From positions 34,435-98,434 of the forward strand of contig PSPG01000012.1 in NCBI GenBank assembly GCA_003193925.1: 64,000 bases of DNA, in the 5' to 3' direction. The position numbers and the translations under genes were made by a program. The stretch is from Candidatus Thalassarchaeum betae (GTDB lineage: Archaea > Thermoplasmatota > Poseidoniia > Poseidoniales > Thalassarchaeaceae). The notes beneath the pieces are model-generated. The model was not told where the DNA came from and did no database searches. It was given only the letters and a program-made list of their open reading frames with translations. Each line of letters begins with the position of its first letter. The stretch's first letter is position 1. This document shows, one piece after another, positions 1 through 8,762 of this stretch.

Positions 1-1251
1 AGTGCCCTCGAAGTCGGCGCTGACGTGCTGCGGCTTGTAGGAGACCTTGGCGTCCATCGTGCACCAGCCTTCGTCGGGGTCCATCTGGCCGGCGATGATC
101 CTAGCCATCGTCGTCTTACCAGTGGCGTTGGGCCCGACCACTCCCACGACCTCGGCCGACTTGACCTCGCCCTGTCCGGTCTTGAGGTGGAAGTCTCCAA
201 GCGTCTTCTCGATGTCACCCCACTTCAGGATGGGCATTCCGACCCCCTCTCCGCGGGTGCGCCCGCGCAGGAACTGGATTGGCTTCTCGCGAATCCTGAT
301 GTTCTCCTCCGCTAGGAAGCCGTCGAGGTAGGCGTTGATCGCCTTGCGAGTCGAGCGCGGCGGGGTGAAGACGCCGTACGCCCCCCTCTCGCCGTAGACG
401 ACGTGCAACAGGTCGCACAGCACGTCGAGTATCGCGAGGTCGTGCTCGACCACCAAGACGCGCTTGCCGCGTTTGGTCAGGTCCTGTATGATGCGCACCA
501 TGCGCAACCTCTCATAGATGTCGAGGTATGATGAGGGCTCGTCGAAGAAGTAGACCTCGGCTTCCTTGAGCAGCGTCGCGCAGATGGCGACGCGCTGCAA
601 CTCTCCGCCCGAGAGCGCACCCAACTTCCGCTCGAGGACGTGCTCGATGGAGAGTAGTTCGGCGTACTTGGGGAGCTCTGCACGGTCGTCGACCCTCTCG
701 AGCAGCTCACGGACCTCGCCATCGAAGATCTTCGGCAGTTTGTCGATGTACTGCGGCTTCACAGCGACTGCAACGTCCTCGTTTGCGACCATTCCCAGAT
801 AGTCGCGCAGTTCCCCTCGTGGGAACGACTCGAGAATCTCGCCCCAATCGCGCGAGTTGACAGTCCAGTCGCCGAGGTTAGGCTGAATGGTCCCGGCCAG
901 GAGATTCACCGCGGTGGACTTGCCCATCCCGTTTGGACCCAAGATGCCGACGACCTGCTGCTCGCGAGGAGTTGGCAGCCGGAACAGGCGGAAGCCGTTC
1001 TCGCCGTAGCGATGCGTCATCTCGCCTTTCAGCTCCTCGGGCAGGTTGGTGATGATGAGGGCGTCGAACGGGCACACGTTGACGCAGATCCCGCAGCCGA
1101 TGCACAGCGCCTCGGAGACCAGGGGCTTACCGCTCGAGTCATCGAGCACTATGCACTCGATGCCGTTTCGCACGGGAGGGCAGAAGGCCCAGCACTCTGC
1201 GTTGCACTTCTTGGGTTGGCAGCGGTCCTCCAGCAGTACTGCCACCCGCAT
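1..1251 (-). CDS. ABCE1/RLI ribosome-recycling ATPase (3'-truncated by window edge)
   Basis: Splits post-termination ribosomes in archaea and eukaryotes. The reading frame opens at an ATG ending at 1251 and is still open at base 1, giving the first 417 codons of a usual roughly 590. The N-terminus has the iron-sulfur domain: C11, C16, C20 and C24P, followed by a second ferredoxin-like cluster (CIGCGICVNVCP). Next comes the first ATPase domain with Walker A GPNGMGKS, its signature region and hinge, then the second Walker A GPNATGKT, followed by the YKPQ strand close to the cut. All of these are diagnostic of ABCE1. The gene lies on the same strand as the synthase genes to its right, about 70 bases away. 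Confidence 0.96.
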   Translation of the reverse strand, partial: MRVAVLLEDRCQPKKCNAECWAFCPPVRNGIECIVLDDSSGKPLVSEALCIGCGICVNVCPFDALIITNLPEELKGEMTHRYGENGFRLFRLPTPREQQVVGILGPNGMGKSTAVNLLAGTIQPNLGDWTVNSRDWGEILESFPRGELRDYLGMVANEDVAVAVKPQYIDKLPKIFDGEVRELLERVDDRAELPKYAELLSIEHVLERKLGALSGGELQRVAICATLLKEAEVYFFDEPSSYLDIYERLRMVRIIQDLTKRGKRVLVVEHDLAILDVLCDLLHVVYGERGAYGVFTPPRSTRKAINAYLDGFLAEENIRIREKPIQFLRGRTRGEGVGMPILKWGDIEKTLGDFHLKTGQGEVKSAEVVGVVGPNATGKTTMARIIAGQMDPDEGWCTMDAKVSYKPQHVSADFEGT

Positions 1252-1319
1252 GCTCCTTCCCCCGTTGCGATTCGTTCTATACTTCTTCTGTGTGGCTTGC
1301 CAGAGGCAGCCGCTTCTGC

Positions 1320-2570
1320 TCAGAGCGCAAGGAAGCGGTAGCGCACGTACACGTACGCGGCGAGAAACATCTTCTCGGTCTTGCTGAGTTGTATCCTCTC
1401 GGTGAAGACGTCACCGTCCTTCCTCTGTATCTTATTGAGTATCGACTGGTAGAAGGTCGCCATCGCGGCGGGTGAGTACCGAGACGACCTGTCGAGAAGA
1501 CCGAACAGCTTGAACGCCTTTTCGCGGTACCCGTCGCACCTCTCGATGTACTCATCCACGAAGGGCTTCCATCCGGGGTGATTGAGCAGCTCCTTGCCGC
1601 TCTTGACGTCGTCCTCGGTGATGCCGAAGCGAGCGAGGTCGTCCAGAGGCAGGTAGATCCTGTCACGCTCGGCGTCCTCGGCGACGTCGCGCAGGATGTT
1701 CGTGAGTTGCATGAAGACGCCCCATGACTCGGCGTACTCGCGCGCCCTCGGGTCGTCGTAGCCGTAGATCTCGATGCAGACGAGCCCGACGGTGGAAGCC
1801 ACCCTGTAGCAGTAGGAGTATAGGTCCTCGAAGGTCTGGTATCGGTTGCGGTGGAAGTCGTCCTCCATCCCGCTGACCATGTCGTCGAGCATCTGGCGCG
1901 GGATTCCGAAAGTCTCGACCGTGTCCTTCATCGCCATGAAGATCGGGTCGGTCGAGGTGACGTCGCTGTAGGCGGTGGAGAGCTTCTTCCTGTAATAGAA
2001 CAACTGCGACATCTTGTCATTGTAGGCAGAGCGGTCGACGACTGGCCTGCCGGCGCTGAGAAGCTCGATCTTAGACCTGTAGTCGACCGCTTCGGGTTCG
2101 TCCGACGAGCCACCGGGGAAGATGTCGACATAGTCACCGTCGGCGATGTCGTCGGCGCGCCGGCAGAACGCGTAGTAGGCCATGATGGCGCGGCGCTCGA
2201 GGTCAGGCAGATACTTGAACGAGTGGTAGAAGTTGCCAGCCTCCCTTCTGGTGAGCTCCTCGCAGTAGTCGTATGCGGTCTCAGTCATGCGCTCAGGGAC
2301 ATCCGGCTCGGACCAGATTGCAGCATCGATGTGGCTGAACGGGTTGACCAACTCGCCCCTGCTTCCAATCACACCCATGAAGACCGCACCTTCGCGAACC
2401 GCCTCAAGTGCGGTGATGCTGATTACGCGAGCCGCTTCCTTGGTCAGATTGACCGCAGAGCGGACCCTCTCGATGCCTCGGGGCTCCTCATCGGCATCGT
2501 ACAGGGATATGGTCCGCTCGAGGCCTAATTTGGCACCGGTGGCCAAATCTGAATCCTGACGCTGAGCCAT
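1320..2570 (-). CDS. Squalene/phytoene synthase family protein (CrtB-like)
   Basis: Predicted to join two prenyl diphosphates head to head (geranylgeranyl-PP to phytoene, or farnesyl-PP to squalene). The first Asp-rich motif is DDIAD at residues 140-144. The second is the RDVAED block followed by RDRIYLP near residue 300, and YCYRVAS lies between them, as in phytoene synthases. From the ATG ending at 2570 the protein has 416 residues, longer than typical CrtB (about 300-340) because of a roughly 100-residue N-terminal extension without an obvious domain. An upstream in-frame ATG at 2639 would add an Arg/Gly-rich stretch with no family resemblance, so the shorter start is preferred. The family is confident; the exact product is not. 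Confidence 0.88.
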   Translation of the reverse strand: MAQRQDSDLATGAKLGLERTISLYDADEEPRGIERVRSAVNLTKEAARVISITALEAVREGAVFMGVIGSRGELVNPFSHIDAAIWSEPDVPERMTETAYDYCEELTRREAGNFYHSFKYLPDLERRAIMAYYAFCRRADDIADGDYVDIFPGGSSDEPEAVDYRSKIELLSAGRPVVDRSAYNDKMSQLFYYRKKLSTAYSDVTSTDPIFMAMKDTVETFGIPRQMLDDMVSGMEDDFHRNRYQTFEDLYSYCYRVASTVGLVCIEIYGYDDPRAREYAESWGVFMQLTNILRDVAEDAERDRIYLPLDDLARFGITEDDVKSGKELLNHPGWKPFVDEYIERCDGYREKAFKLFGLLDRSSRYSPAAMATFYQSILNKIQRKDGDVFTERIQLSKTEKMFLAAYVYVRYRFLAL

Positions 2571-2674
2571 GCTACTCCCGAATCGGGCACCGCAACCTGC
2601 CTTTGAACCTCTCCCTCGTGCGCGCGGGTCCCGCGTCACGCGGTACCGCGGAGCACTATCCCTAGAGCGTTGCG

Positions 2675-3688
2675 TCAGGCACTGCGATTGACGTCGAGTA
2701 GCTTCTGACTTCGACGGCCTGAGAGCAGGGCAAGCATGGTTTTGGACTTCAGTTGCTTAATCTCAGGCCGCAGGACTTTGATGCGGTTCTCGGCGTCCAG
2801 AACGTTCTGAGTGCGCAGCAGCGTCAGCGTCCGTTGGCCGATGAGGACCGGCAACATGCACGCGCCGCGCAGCCGAAACTGGCTGTGAGGCAACAGGCCG
2901 ATGTACTCGACCGCGGCGTCCAGGTGCGCGGCGGCCTTGTCGATGTAGCCGTCGAACAGCGGACGGAAACGGCCGATGTTTTCCGGTTCAAGCAGGTCGC
3001 GTGGCTCCAAGTCGTGTTCGGTCAACACTGCGCTCGGAATGTAGCATCGGCCCATGCGCAGGTCCTCTGGCAGATCGCGCAGGATGTTGATCAGTTGCAG
3101 CGCCTTGCCGAACCGCACGCCAGTCTCGAACAGCCGTGCCTCGACCGCAGCATCGGCCTCGAACAAGTGTTCGAGCGACATGTACGTCCAGAACTCGCCG
3201 ACGCTACCGGCCACGCGGTAGGTGTAATCGTCGAGTTCCTCCTCCTTGGCGAGAGGAATGATCGTGTCGTCCGTGGCGTCTGCAAACCGTTGCAAGTCCA
3301 GGCTCTGTCCGCTGATGATGATGTCAAGGCACTGCCGGATTCGCTGCTGATCGATGGTGGAAAATTGCTCGAGGCAGGCAACAGACGAAGCGGCGTTTTC
3401 CAGCAATTTCGCCTCGGCGGGGTTGCTTTGGAGGCTGGTCAGGCTGGCGAGGTCTGGCAGCGTGCTGGCGCGACCCTGGACCCGTTCGTTGTAATGCTCG
3501 AGTGCCTGTAGTCGCTGGTCAGTCGAGCCGCCTTTCGAATCGGCGATGGTGTCGGACGAGCGTGCTAGGAGATAAAGCAAGCTGACCTGAGGCCGGATGC
3601 CGGACGGCAACGCCCGGAGGGTGAGATAGAATGAGCGTGAGGTTTCCTTGAGCAGCGAGTCGATTTCTTGGTTGATCAGTTTGGACAT
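2675..3688 (-). CDS. Squalene synthase-like protein (bacterial-type)
   Basis: A second head-to-head prenyl synthase directly upstream of the CrtB-like gene on the same strand. It has 337 residues. The N-terminus (LLKETSRSFYLTLR) and the first Asp motif DTIAD (residues 46-50) are followed by a second motif, DLPEDLRMGRCYIP, near residue 205. These look more like bacterial squalene synthases than the neighbouring protein, and the two genes are clearly divergent from each other. The likely reaction is farnesyl-PP condensation to squalene or dehydrosqualene, but phytoene synthesis cannot be excluded. Its wording differs enough from its neighbour to suggest separate acquisition rather than recent tandem duplication. 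Confidence 0.85.
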   Translation of the reverse strand: MSKLINQEIDSLLKETSRSFYLTLRALPSGIRPQVSLLYLLARSSDTIADSKGGSTDQRLQALEHYNERVQGRASTLPDLASLTSLQSNPAEAKLLENAASSVACLEQFSTIDQQRIRQCLDIIISGQSLDLQRFADATDDTIIPLAKEEELDDYTYRVAGSVGEFWTYMSLEHLFEADAAVEARLFETGVRFGKALQLINILRDLPEDLRMGRCYIPSAVLTEHDLEPRDLLEPENIGRFRPLFDGYIDKAAAHLDAAVEYIGLLPHSQFRLRGACMLPVLIGQRTLTLLRTQNVLDAENRIKVLRPEIKQLKSKTMLALLSGRRSQKLLDVNRSA

Positions 3689-3760
3689 GAACCGCTTTCC
3701 TCCACCATGCTCGATACCTCACTCTCCTAAGACCCTCGCTCAGTTCGTGAGGGAGCAAAC

Positions 3761-4684
3761 TCACCTCAGTCCGGCTTCCCTCAGGGCCTCTAGTAGCGCC
3801 TCGCCTATCTTGGATGGGTCCCTGGCTATGTGGATGCCAGCCGCCTCGAAAGCGGCGAACTTCTCCTCAGCCGTGCCCTTGCCGCCCGAGATGATGGCAC
3901 CGGCGTGACCCATCCTCTTGCCTGGCGGTGCGGTGGCCCCAGCCACGAAGCCGACGAGGGGCTTGGTGAAGTTCTCAGTGACCCATTCGGCCGCATCCTC
4001 CTCGGCTGTCCCGCCGATCTCACCGATCAACACCACGGCCTCGGTCTCAGGGTCCTCCTCGAAAGCGGCGAGGCAGTCGATGAAACCGGTCCCGCTGACT
4101 GGATCACCGCCGATGCCGATGCAGGTGCTCTGACCCTCGCCCACGCCCATCGTCTGGGCTACCGCCTCGTAGGTGAGAGTGCCCGACCTCGAGATGACCC
4201 CGATGCGCCCCTTGGCGTGGATGTACCCGGGCATGATGCCAACCTTGCAGCCACCGCTCTCTCCGGGGGTGATTATTCCCGGGCAGTTCGGCCCGATGAG
4301 CCTCACTCTCGGCCTCTGGCCGATGTGAGCGACCACGCGCACCATGTCCAGAATGGGGATACCCTCACTGATGCAGACGATTAGCCCGCCGCCGTTGAGC
4401 TCGTGGAAGGCGTCGGCAGCCTCCATTATCGCCGAGGCTGCGAACCTCGCGGGTACGTAGATGACACTGGCTTCCGCACCGGTCTCCAAGACCGCCTCGG
4501 CCATGGTGTCGTAGACAGGGACCGAGCGACCCGGTAGGCCGACTGTCTGGCCACCCTTCCCGGGTGTGACGCCGCCGACGATGTCAGTGCCGTATGCCAC
4601 CATCCTGGTCGCGTGAAACATCCCCTGGCTGCCTGTGATTCCCTGTACCAGTATCTTGCTGCCTTCGTGGATCCAGATGCTCAT
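3761..4684 (-). CDS. sucD: Succinyl-CoA ligase (NDP-forming) alpha subunit
   Basis: Citric acid cycle enzyme that makes ATP or GTP from succinyl-CoA, acting as a heteromer with SucC encoded immediately upstream. The protein has 307 residues, normal for the family. It shows the N-terminal CoA-binding Rossmann fold (VQGITGSQG), the GPNCPG loop near the middle, and the phosphorylated histidine H260 in GHAGAII. The start overlaps the stop of sucC by four bases (4681-4684), the usual sign of translational coupling. Which nucleotide it prefers cannot be read from the sequence. Confidence 0.97.
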   Translation of the reverse strand: MSIWIHEGSKILVQGITGSQGMFHATRMVAYGTDIVGGVTPGKGGQTVGLPGRSVPVYDTMAEAVLETGAEASVIYVPARFAASAIMEAADAFHELNGGGLIVCISEGIPILDMVRVVAHIGQRPRVRLIGPNCPGIITPGESGGCKVGIMPGYIHAKGRIGVISRSGTLTYEAVAQTMGVGEGQSTCIGIGGDPVSGTGFIDCLAAFEEDPETEAVVLIGEIGGTAEEDAAEWVTENFTKPLVGFVAGATAPPGKRMGHAGAIISGGKGTAEEKFAAFEAAGIHIARDPSKIGEALLEALREAGLR

Positions 4685-5892
4685 GAGAAGTCACCTCCGA
4701 TGAGCTTGACGATAGCCTCTCCGGCCTCCGCGAGAGTACTGGTTGTGAGCACATCCAAGTCGCTAGCGTCGAGTACCTCCTTGCCCTCCTCGTGGTTGGT
4801 GCCCGAGAAACGGACGACCAGCGGGACCTCGAGCCCGACCTCCTCGGAAGCCTCGATGATGCTGCGAGCGACCATGTCGCATCGGATGATGCCGCCGAAG
4901 ACATTGACGAGGACCCCCCTCAGATGGGGGTCCTCGAGGATGATTCCGAAAGCGGCGGTGATCGACTCGCGGTCCGCCGCCCCGCCAATGTCGAGGAAGT
5001 TCGCCGGCTCGCCGCCGCAGAGCTTGATGACGTCCATCGTGGCCATTGCGAGGCCGGCGCCGTTGACCAGACAGCCTATGTCGCCGTCCAGATCGACGTA
5101 CGAGAGTCCGTGCCCGCGCGCTCGGACCTCGATGTCAGACTCCTCGGAGAGATCGCGCAACTCAGCCCGCCACTGGTGCCGGAACGCGGCGTTGTCGTCG
5201 AAGCTGATCTTCGCGTCGAGCGCCACCATCGTGGCGCCTTCGGTCCTGACCAGCGGGTTGACCTCGATCATCGAGCAGTCCCTGTCGACGAACATCGATG
5301 CCAGCGCGCCGATCATGTCGAGGAAGGAGTCGTGCGCCGAGCCCGAGAGGCCCAGCGAGTCGGCCAGCGAGCTCTTCTGCGAGTCCTGCAGACCCTCTAT
5401 AGGGTCAACCCAGACCTTGTGGATGGCCTCGGGAGTGTTCTCCGCGACCTCCTCGATGTCCACGCCTCCTTCGGTGGAGGCCATGATAAGCACGGAGTTC
5501 GCCTCGCGGTCGATGAGCAGTGCGAGGTAGTACTCGTGCGCGATGGCGCAGCCTGCCTCGACGTAGAGGTTGTTGACGAGCTTGCCCGAGGGGCCGGTCT
5601 GCTTGGTGATCAGTGTGTGTCCGAGGATATTCGAGGCGTACTCCCCCACATCCTCGCGGGAGAATGCGATCTTCACCCCGCCCTGCATGACGAGGTCGCC
5701 CGAGTCGGGGCGGTACAGCTTGCCCTTGCCGCGCCCGCCGGCGTGGATCTGGCTCTTGACAGCGACCACTTCCGAGCCCAGCGTCTCGTAGGCTGCCAGC
5801 GCCTGCTCGACGCTCGTGCAGTGAACTCCGTCCTGGACTGCGACCCCGGCTTCCCTGAGCAGGGCCTTGGCCTGGTACTCGTGAATGTTCAT
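4681..5892 (-). CDS. sucC: Succinyl-CoA ligase beta subunit
   Basis: Nucleotide-binding, ATP-grasp subunit of succinyl-CoA ligase. The protein starts MNIHEYQAK, the family's characteristic N-terminus, so the ATG ending at 5892 is chosen over an in-frame ATG at 5943. It has 403 residues. The grasp region ([13 protein letters not shown]), the Mg/nucleotide loop (EVNPLVRT) and the C-terminal ligase domain ([22 protein letters not shown]) are all intact. It is the first gene of the sucC-sucD pair and is divergent from the nucleotidyltransferase to its right. Confidence 0.97.
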   Translation of the reverse strand: MNIHEYQAKALLREAGVAVQDGVHCTSVEQALAAYETLGSEVVAVKSQIHAGGRGKGKLYRPDSGDLVMQGGVKIAFSREDVGEYASNILGHTLITKQTGPSGKLVNNLYVEAGCAIAHEYYLALLIDREANSVLIMASTEGGVDIEEVAENTPEAIHKVWVDPIEGLQDSQKSSLADSLGLSGSAHDSFLDMIGALASMFVDRDCSMIEVNPLVRTEGATMVALDAKISFDDNAAFRHQWRAELRDLSEESDIEVRARGHGLSYVDLDGDIGCLVNGAGLAMATMDVIKLCGGEPANFLDIGGAADRESITAAFGIILEDPHLRGVLVNVFGGIIRCDMVARSIIEASEEVGLEVPLVVRFSGTNHEEGKEVLDASDLDVLTTSTLAEAGEAIVKLIGGDFS

Positions 5893-5996
5893 AGTGCCCG
5901 GGCCGCGATTCGCGCACCGTCTTTCAACGATGCGCATACGCACCCCGCGTGGCGCGGACGCGAAGCGCTCAAACGGGGTCGCACGCCCGACCCGCC

Positions 5997-6959
5997 ATGG
6001 ATGTCATAGTTTTGGCCGGTGGCTTCGGCACCCGCTTGCGTCCGTGGACCGACGGCCGCGCCAAGCCGCTGCTGCCGCTGCTCGACAAGACCCTGCTCGA
6101 GAGGGTCGTGGAGGCGGTGCCCACCGACATGATCGACAGGGTCGTGGTCGCAGCCGGCTACGGCATCGAGGAGATGGAGGCCTACTTCATGGGCGCGAGT
6201 CTGCCTTACGAGGCAGTCCTCTCAGTCGAGGAGGAAGCGCTCGGTACCGGTGGCGCGGTGGCACTCGCGCGGCCTTACCTGAACGGCGACGGACCGGTTC
6301 TGGTGCTCAATGGCGACCTCGTCTCCAGCGTCGACGTCGCCGCTCTGGCCGCGCACCACGATGCTACCGGTGCCACCGCGACACTGTCGCTCTGGGAGGT
6401 CGAGGACCCGAGTCGCTTCGGCGTCTGCGAGCTCGACGATGCTGGCTTCATTCGCCGCTTTCAGGAGAAGCCCGAGCCCGGGACCGAGTTCTCCAACCTG
6501 ATCAATGCAGGCTGCTACCTGATCGAGCGCGACGTGCTGGCCGGCCTTGCCAGCGAGCCTCACAGCATGGAGCGCGAGGTCTTCCCGGGAATAGCCGAGG
6601 CCGGCGAGATGGCCGGACTCGTGTTCACTGGGTACTTCGTCGACGCGGGAACCCCCGACTCGTTCATCGAGGCAGCACAGGTTTGCATTGCCAACGGCCG
6701 CTATGGCAGCGGGCAGGTAACCGACGACTCCTGGCTCGGCGACGGCTCGCACTGCGAGGGAGATGTCTCGGGGAGCGCCATCGGAGCGGCCTCAAACGTG
6801 GGAGCCGACGCCTCGCTGACCGACTGCGTGGTTCTGGACGGCGCAAACATCGGAGCCGGAGCGACCCTCCACCGCTGTCTGGTGGGCGAGGGCGCTGACG
6901 TGGCTGCGGGAGCAGAGCTCTCGGATACCATCGTAGGACACCACGCTCACGTCGAGTGA
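5997..6959 (+). CDS. Sugar-1-phosphate nucleotidyltransferase with left-handed beta-helix tail
   Basis: Predicted to activate a sugar phosphate with NTP (mannose-1-P guanylyl- or glucose-1-P thymidylyl/uridylyl-transferase-like). The N-terminal signature LAGGFGTRLRPWT, the lysine in AKPLLPLL, LNGDL (metal-binding Asp) and EKPEPG are all present. The last 90 or so residues are short hexapeptide-like repeats (GAASNVGAD, GANIGAGA, GEGADVAAGA) of a left-handed beta-helix. The ATG at 5997 sits directly before the glycine-rich loop; an upstream in-frame ATG at 5949 would add basic residues not seen in the family. Substrate unknown; likely feeds glycan or glycolipid synthesis. Confidence 0.9.
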   Translation: MDVIVLAGGFGTRLRPWTDGRAKPLLPLLDKTLLERVVEAVPTDMIDRVVVAAGYGIEEMEAYFMGASLPYEAVLSVEEEALGTGGAVALARPYLNGDGPVLVLNGDLVSSVDVAALAAHHDATGATATLSLWEVEDPSRFGVCELDDAGFIRRFQEKPEPGTEFSNLINAGCYLIERDVLAGLASEPHSMEREVFPGIAEAGEMAGLVFTGYFVDAGTPDSFIEAAQVCIANGRYGSGQVTDDSWLGDGSHCEGDVSGSAIGAASNVGADASLTDCVVLDGANIGAGATLHRCLVGEGADVAAGAELSDTIVGHHAHVE

Positions 6960-6999
6960 GTCCGTCAGCGTCAAAGCAGGCCGGCTTCTCGCCCGGAGC

Positions 7000-7662
7000 G
7001 TGAGCGACTGCCTGATCGTTGTCAATTTCAAGACCTACCAGACCGCCCATGGCGCGTCTGCAGAGGAGTTGGCTCGCGCCATGGCGAGCATCGAGACCGA
7101 GGCACGACTCGTCGCCGCGGTCTCGGCCCTCGACCTCTCTGCGGTCGTCTCAGCAGCCCCGGACCTCGAGGTCTGGTGCCAACACCTCGACCCGATCAAC
7201 TCCGGCTCCAACACCGGTTGGCTCCATCCCGACACCGCGGTCGAGCGCGGTGCGACTGGCTCACTCATCAACCACGCCGAGCACAAGGTCAGCATCGAGC
7301 ACGTCGCCATGCTGCTTGACCAGGTTCCTGAGGACTTCCGCGTGTGCGCGTGCGCGTCCGACGTCGACGAGGCGCAGGCGCTCGCCGCACTCAGACCGAC
7401 CTACGTGGCAGTCGAGCCGCCCGAGCTCATCGGTGGCAACGTCTCGGTGACTTCGGCCGACCCGGGCATCGTCAGTGGCACAGTCGCTGCGGTACGAGAG
7501 GTGACCGACGAGGTAGGAATCCTCTGTGGTGCTGGCGTGAAGACCGGGGCGGACGTGGCCACGGCGATTGAGCTAGGCACGATCGGAGTCCTCCTAGCCA
7601 GTGGCGTGACCAAGGCTGACAATCCGCGAGCCGCGCTCGAGGACTTAGTCTCAAAACTCTGA
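7000..7662 (+). CDS. tpiA: Triosephosphate isomerase, archaeal short form
   Basis: Interconverts dihydroxyacetone phosphate and glyceraldehyde 3-phosphate. The protein has 220 residues, the typical length of the compact archaeal type (bacterial forms are about 250). Catalytic residues are visible: Asn and Lys in VNFKTY near the N-terminus, the His in NHAEHK, and the Glu in VEPPELIG. The phosphate-binding loops CGAGV and LLASGVTKAD lie near the C-terminus. The start is GTG at 7000, giving MSDCLIVVNFKTY, because no ATG fits the family N-terminus. It lies 40 bases after the nucleotidyltransferase on the same strand and is probably cotranscribed with it. Confidence 0.95.
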   Translation: MSDCLIVVNFKTYQTAHGASAEELARAMASIETEARLVAAVSALDLSAVVSAAPDLEVWCQHLDPINSGSNTGWLHPDTAVERGATGSLINHAEHKVSIEHVAMLLDQVPEDFRVCACASDVDEAQALAALRPTYVAVEPPELIGGNVSVTSADPGIVSGTVAAVREVTDEVGILCGAGVKTGADVATAIELGTIGVLLASGVTKADNPRAALEDLVSKL

Positions 7663-7666
7663 ACCG

Positions 7667-7774
7667 TCATTGCTTGGCGCGCTTGCGCGAGGCCTTTCTG
7701 CGTCGTAGTTTCTTCTTGCGCCACTTCCAGCGCTGCTTCCCGTGCTTCTTCCACGCACGGGAGCCTCTCTTCAT
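7667..7774 (-). CDS. Ribosomal protein L41e candidate (35 residues)
   Basis: A 35-codon frame, ATG to TGA, encodes an extremely basic peptide: MKRGSRAWKKHG, then KQRWKWRKKKLRRR and KASRKRAKQ. More than half of its residues are Lys or Arg. This composition and the W-RKK-RRR core match L41e, the smallest large-subunit protein of archaea and eukaryotes, which is often missed by annotation. A TATA-like element TCAAATAG (minus strand, 7797-7804) is centred about 26 bases upstream of the ATG, as expected for a leaderless archaeal transcript. It sits just downstream of tRNA-Arg on the same strand and converges with tpiA. Confidence 0.75.
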   Translation of the reverse strand: MKRGSRAWKKHGKQRWKWRKKKLRRRKASRKRAKQ

Positions 7775-7796
7775 GCGCGTTGCCGACCTGCTCTCC

Positions 7797-7804
7797 CTAT
7801 TTGA
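7797..7804 (-). promoter_or_regulatory. TATA-like box for the L41e candidate
   Basis: On the minus strand the sequence reads TCAAATAG, centred about 26 bases upstream of the ATG at 7774. That is the spacing between a TATA box and the start of a leaderless archaeal mRNA. Not tested; AT-rich octamers occur by chance. Confidence 0.45.
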
Positions 7805-7829
7805 GCGATTCGCGGGGGCTCGCGAGGGA

Positions 7830-7906
7830 TGGTGGGCGATACAGGATTCGAACCCGTGTCACCGGCTTAGAAGGCCGGCATGATATCCAGACTACACCAA
7901 TCGCCC
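7830..7906 (-). tRNA. tRNA-Arg (anticodon TCT)
   Basis: The minus strand folds into a full cloverleaf. The acceptor stem GGGCGAT pairs with ATCGCCC, the anticodon stem CCGGC pairs with GCCGG around loop CTTCTAA (anticodon TCT, reads AGA), and the T arm is ACGGG-TTCGAAT-CCTGT. The discriminator A is followed by an encoded CCA. No intron. It lies between the membrane-protein gene and the L41e candidate on the same strand. Confidence 0.95.
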
Positions 7907-7929
7907 TGATGTCCCCGCAGGACTCTCGC

Positions 7930-8733
7930 TCAAGAACCCTGCACATCGTCTGAGATGTCATCGAGCAGCTCTCCGATCGCTTCCTCGACCGCTTCCTGAA
8001 TCTCCTCGGCGTCAGCGTCGGCGCTGTAGTTCAGCGAGCCGTCGTCCTTGGTGTCCGCACGCACGTCATCGACGCTCCTGCCCACCGCCTGCGCTATCTC
8101 GCCCTGCATCTTCCTGCGCCGCTTGCGCTTGCGGCGGACCCTCCTGATGGTGCTGGTGATTCTCAGCAGGATCTCAAGTATGGCCAGCAGCACGAGGCTG
8201 CTGAAGAAGGACCTGGCCAGCTCGGGCAGGTTGTCCATCAGGGCCTCGAACTCGTTCCACTGGACCGAGGTCGAGCCGACTAGGAAGACACCGAGGACGG
8301 CGAACGGAAGCATCTTGGCGACATCCCTCGAGAGGTCCTCGGTCCAGTAAGCCAGTATGCGCACGGCGCCGACCACCGAGGTCGCGATGAGCGCGTTCCT
8401 CGCATGGTCCGAACTGTCCGAGAGCAAAGTGAGGATGACCGCGAGGACGAGTGTCCAGAAGGCGATGAGGATGGGTATGACCAGGATGTACTGAACGACG
8501 AAGAGGATGCTCCTGAGGTACTTCTTCACCTTGCCACCGAAGTCGTCGGCGTACTTGCTCAGGTCGAGCGTGAGCAGGTCCTTCTTGGCCAGCACCCGGT
8601 AGAACATGAACACGAATCCCGAGTACACGGCGATGGCGATTATCGCCATCAGCGTCGGGTAGGTCTCCCTGCCGAAGTCCTGTATCAGGGCGAGGAGCTC
8701 ATCGCTCGTCCGAGGTATCTCCACAGAGCCCAC
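7930..8733 (-). CDS. Multi-pass membrane protein of unknown function
   Basis: Not recognised. The protein has an N-terminal segment, then about four to five hydrophobic helices (for example AIIAIAVYSGFVFMFY, SILFVVQYILVIPILI, FAVLGVFLVGS, SFFSSLVLLAILEILL). A strongly basic cluster follows (RRVRRKRKRRRKMQ), then an acidic cytoplasmic tail (EEIQEAVEEAIGELL). The layout is loosely like small mechanosensitive-channel relatives, but no diagnostic motif is seen. The start is uncertain: the in-frame ATG at 8790 overlaps the SprT-like gene's end at 8763, so a GTG at 8733 just downstream of that stop is proposed. Confidence 0.6.
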   Translation of the reverse strand: MGSVEIPRTSDELLALIQDFGRETYPTLMAIIAIAVYSGFVFMFYRVLAKKDLLTLDLSKYADDFGGKVKKYLRSILFVVQYILVIPILIAFWTLVLAVILTLLSDSSDHARNALIATSVVGAVRILAYWTEDLSRDVAKMLPFAVLGVFLVGSTSVQWNEFEALMDNLPELARSFFSSLVLLAILEILLRITSTIRRVRRKRKRRRKMQGEIAQAVGRSVDDVRADTKDDGSLNYSADADAEEIQEAVEEAIGELLDDISDDVQGS

Positions 8734-8762
8734 ACGCCGGTGCGACTCAAGGTAGTTGCGCC

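Noticed and set aside
1851-2528. 225-residue plus-strand frame opposite the CrtB-like gene
   Set aside because: The minus strand encodes both catalytic Asp motifs here, so the plus frame is a shadow.
4792-6009. 405-residue open frame on the plus strand opposite sucC
   Set aside because: It is the antisense shadow of sucC, whose protein is unmistakable. The frame is open because of GC-rich codon bias and its translation has no family resemblance.
7674-7883. 69-residue plus-strand frame near 7.7 kb
   Set aside because: It runs through the tRNA-Arg gene and opposite the basic L41e candidate; its Phe/Arg-rich translation is the antisense of Lys/Arg codons.
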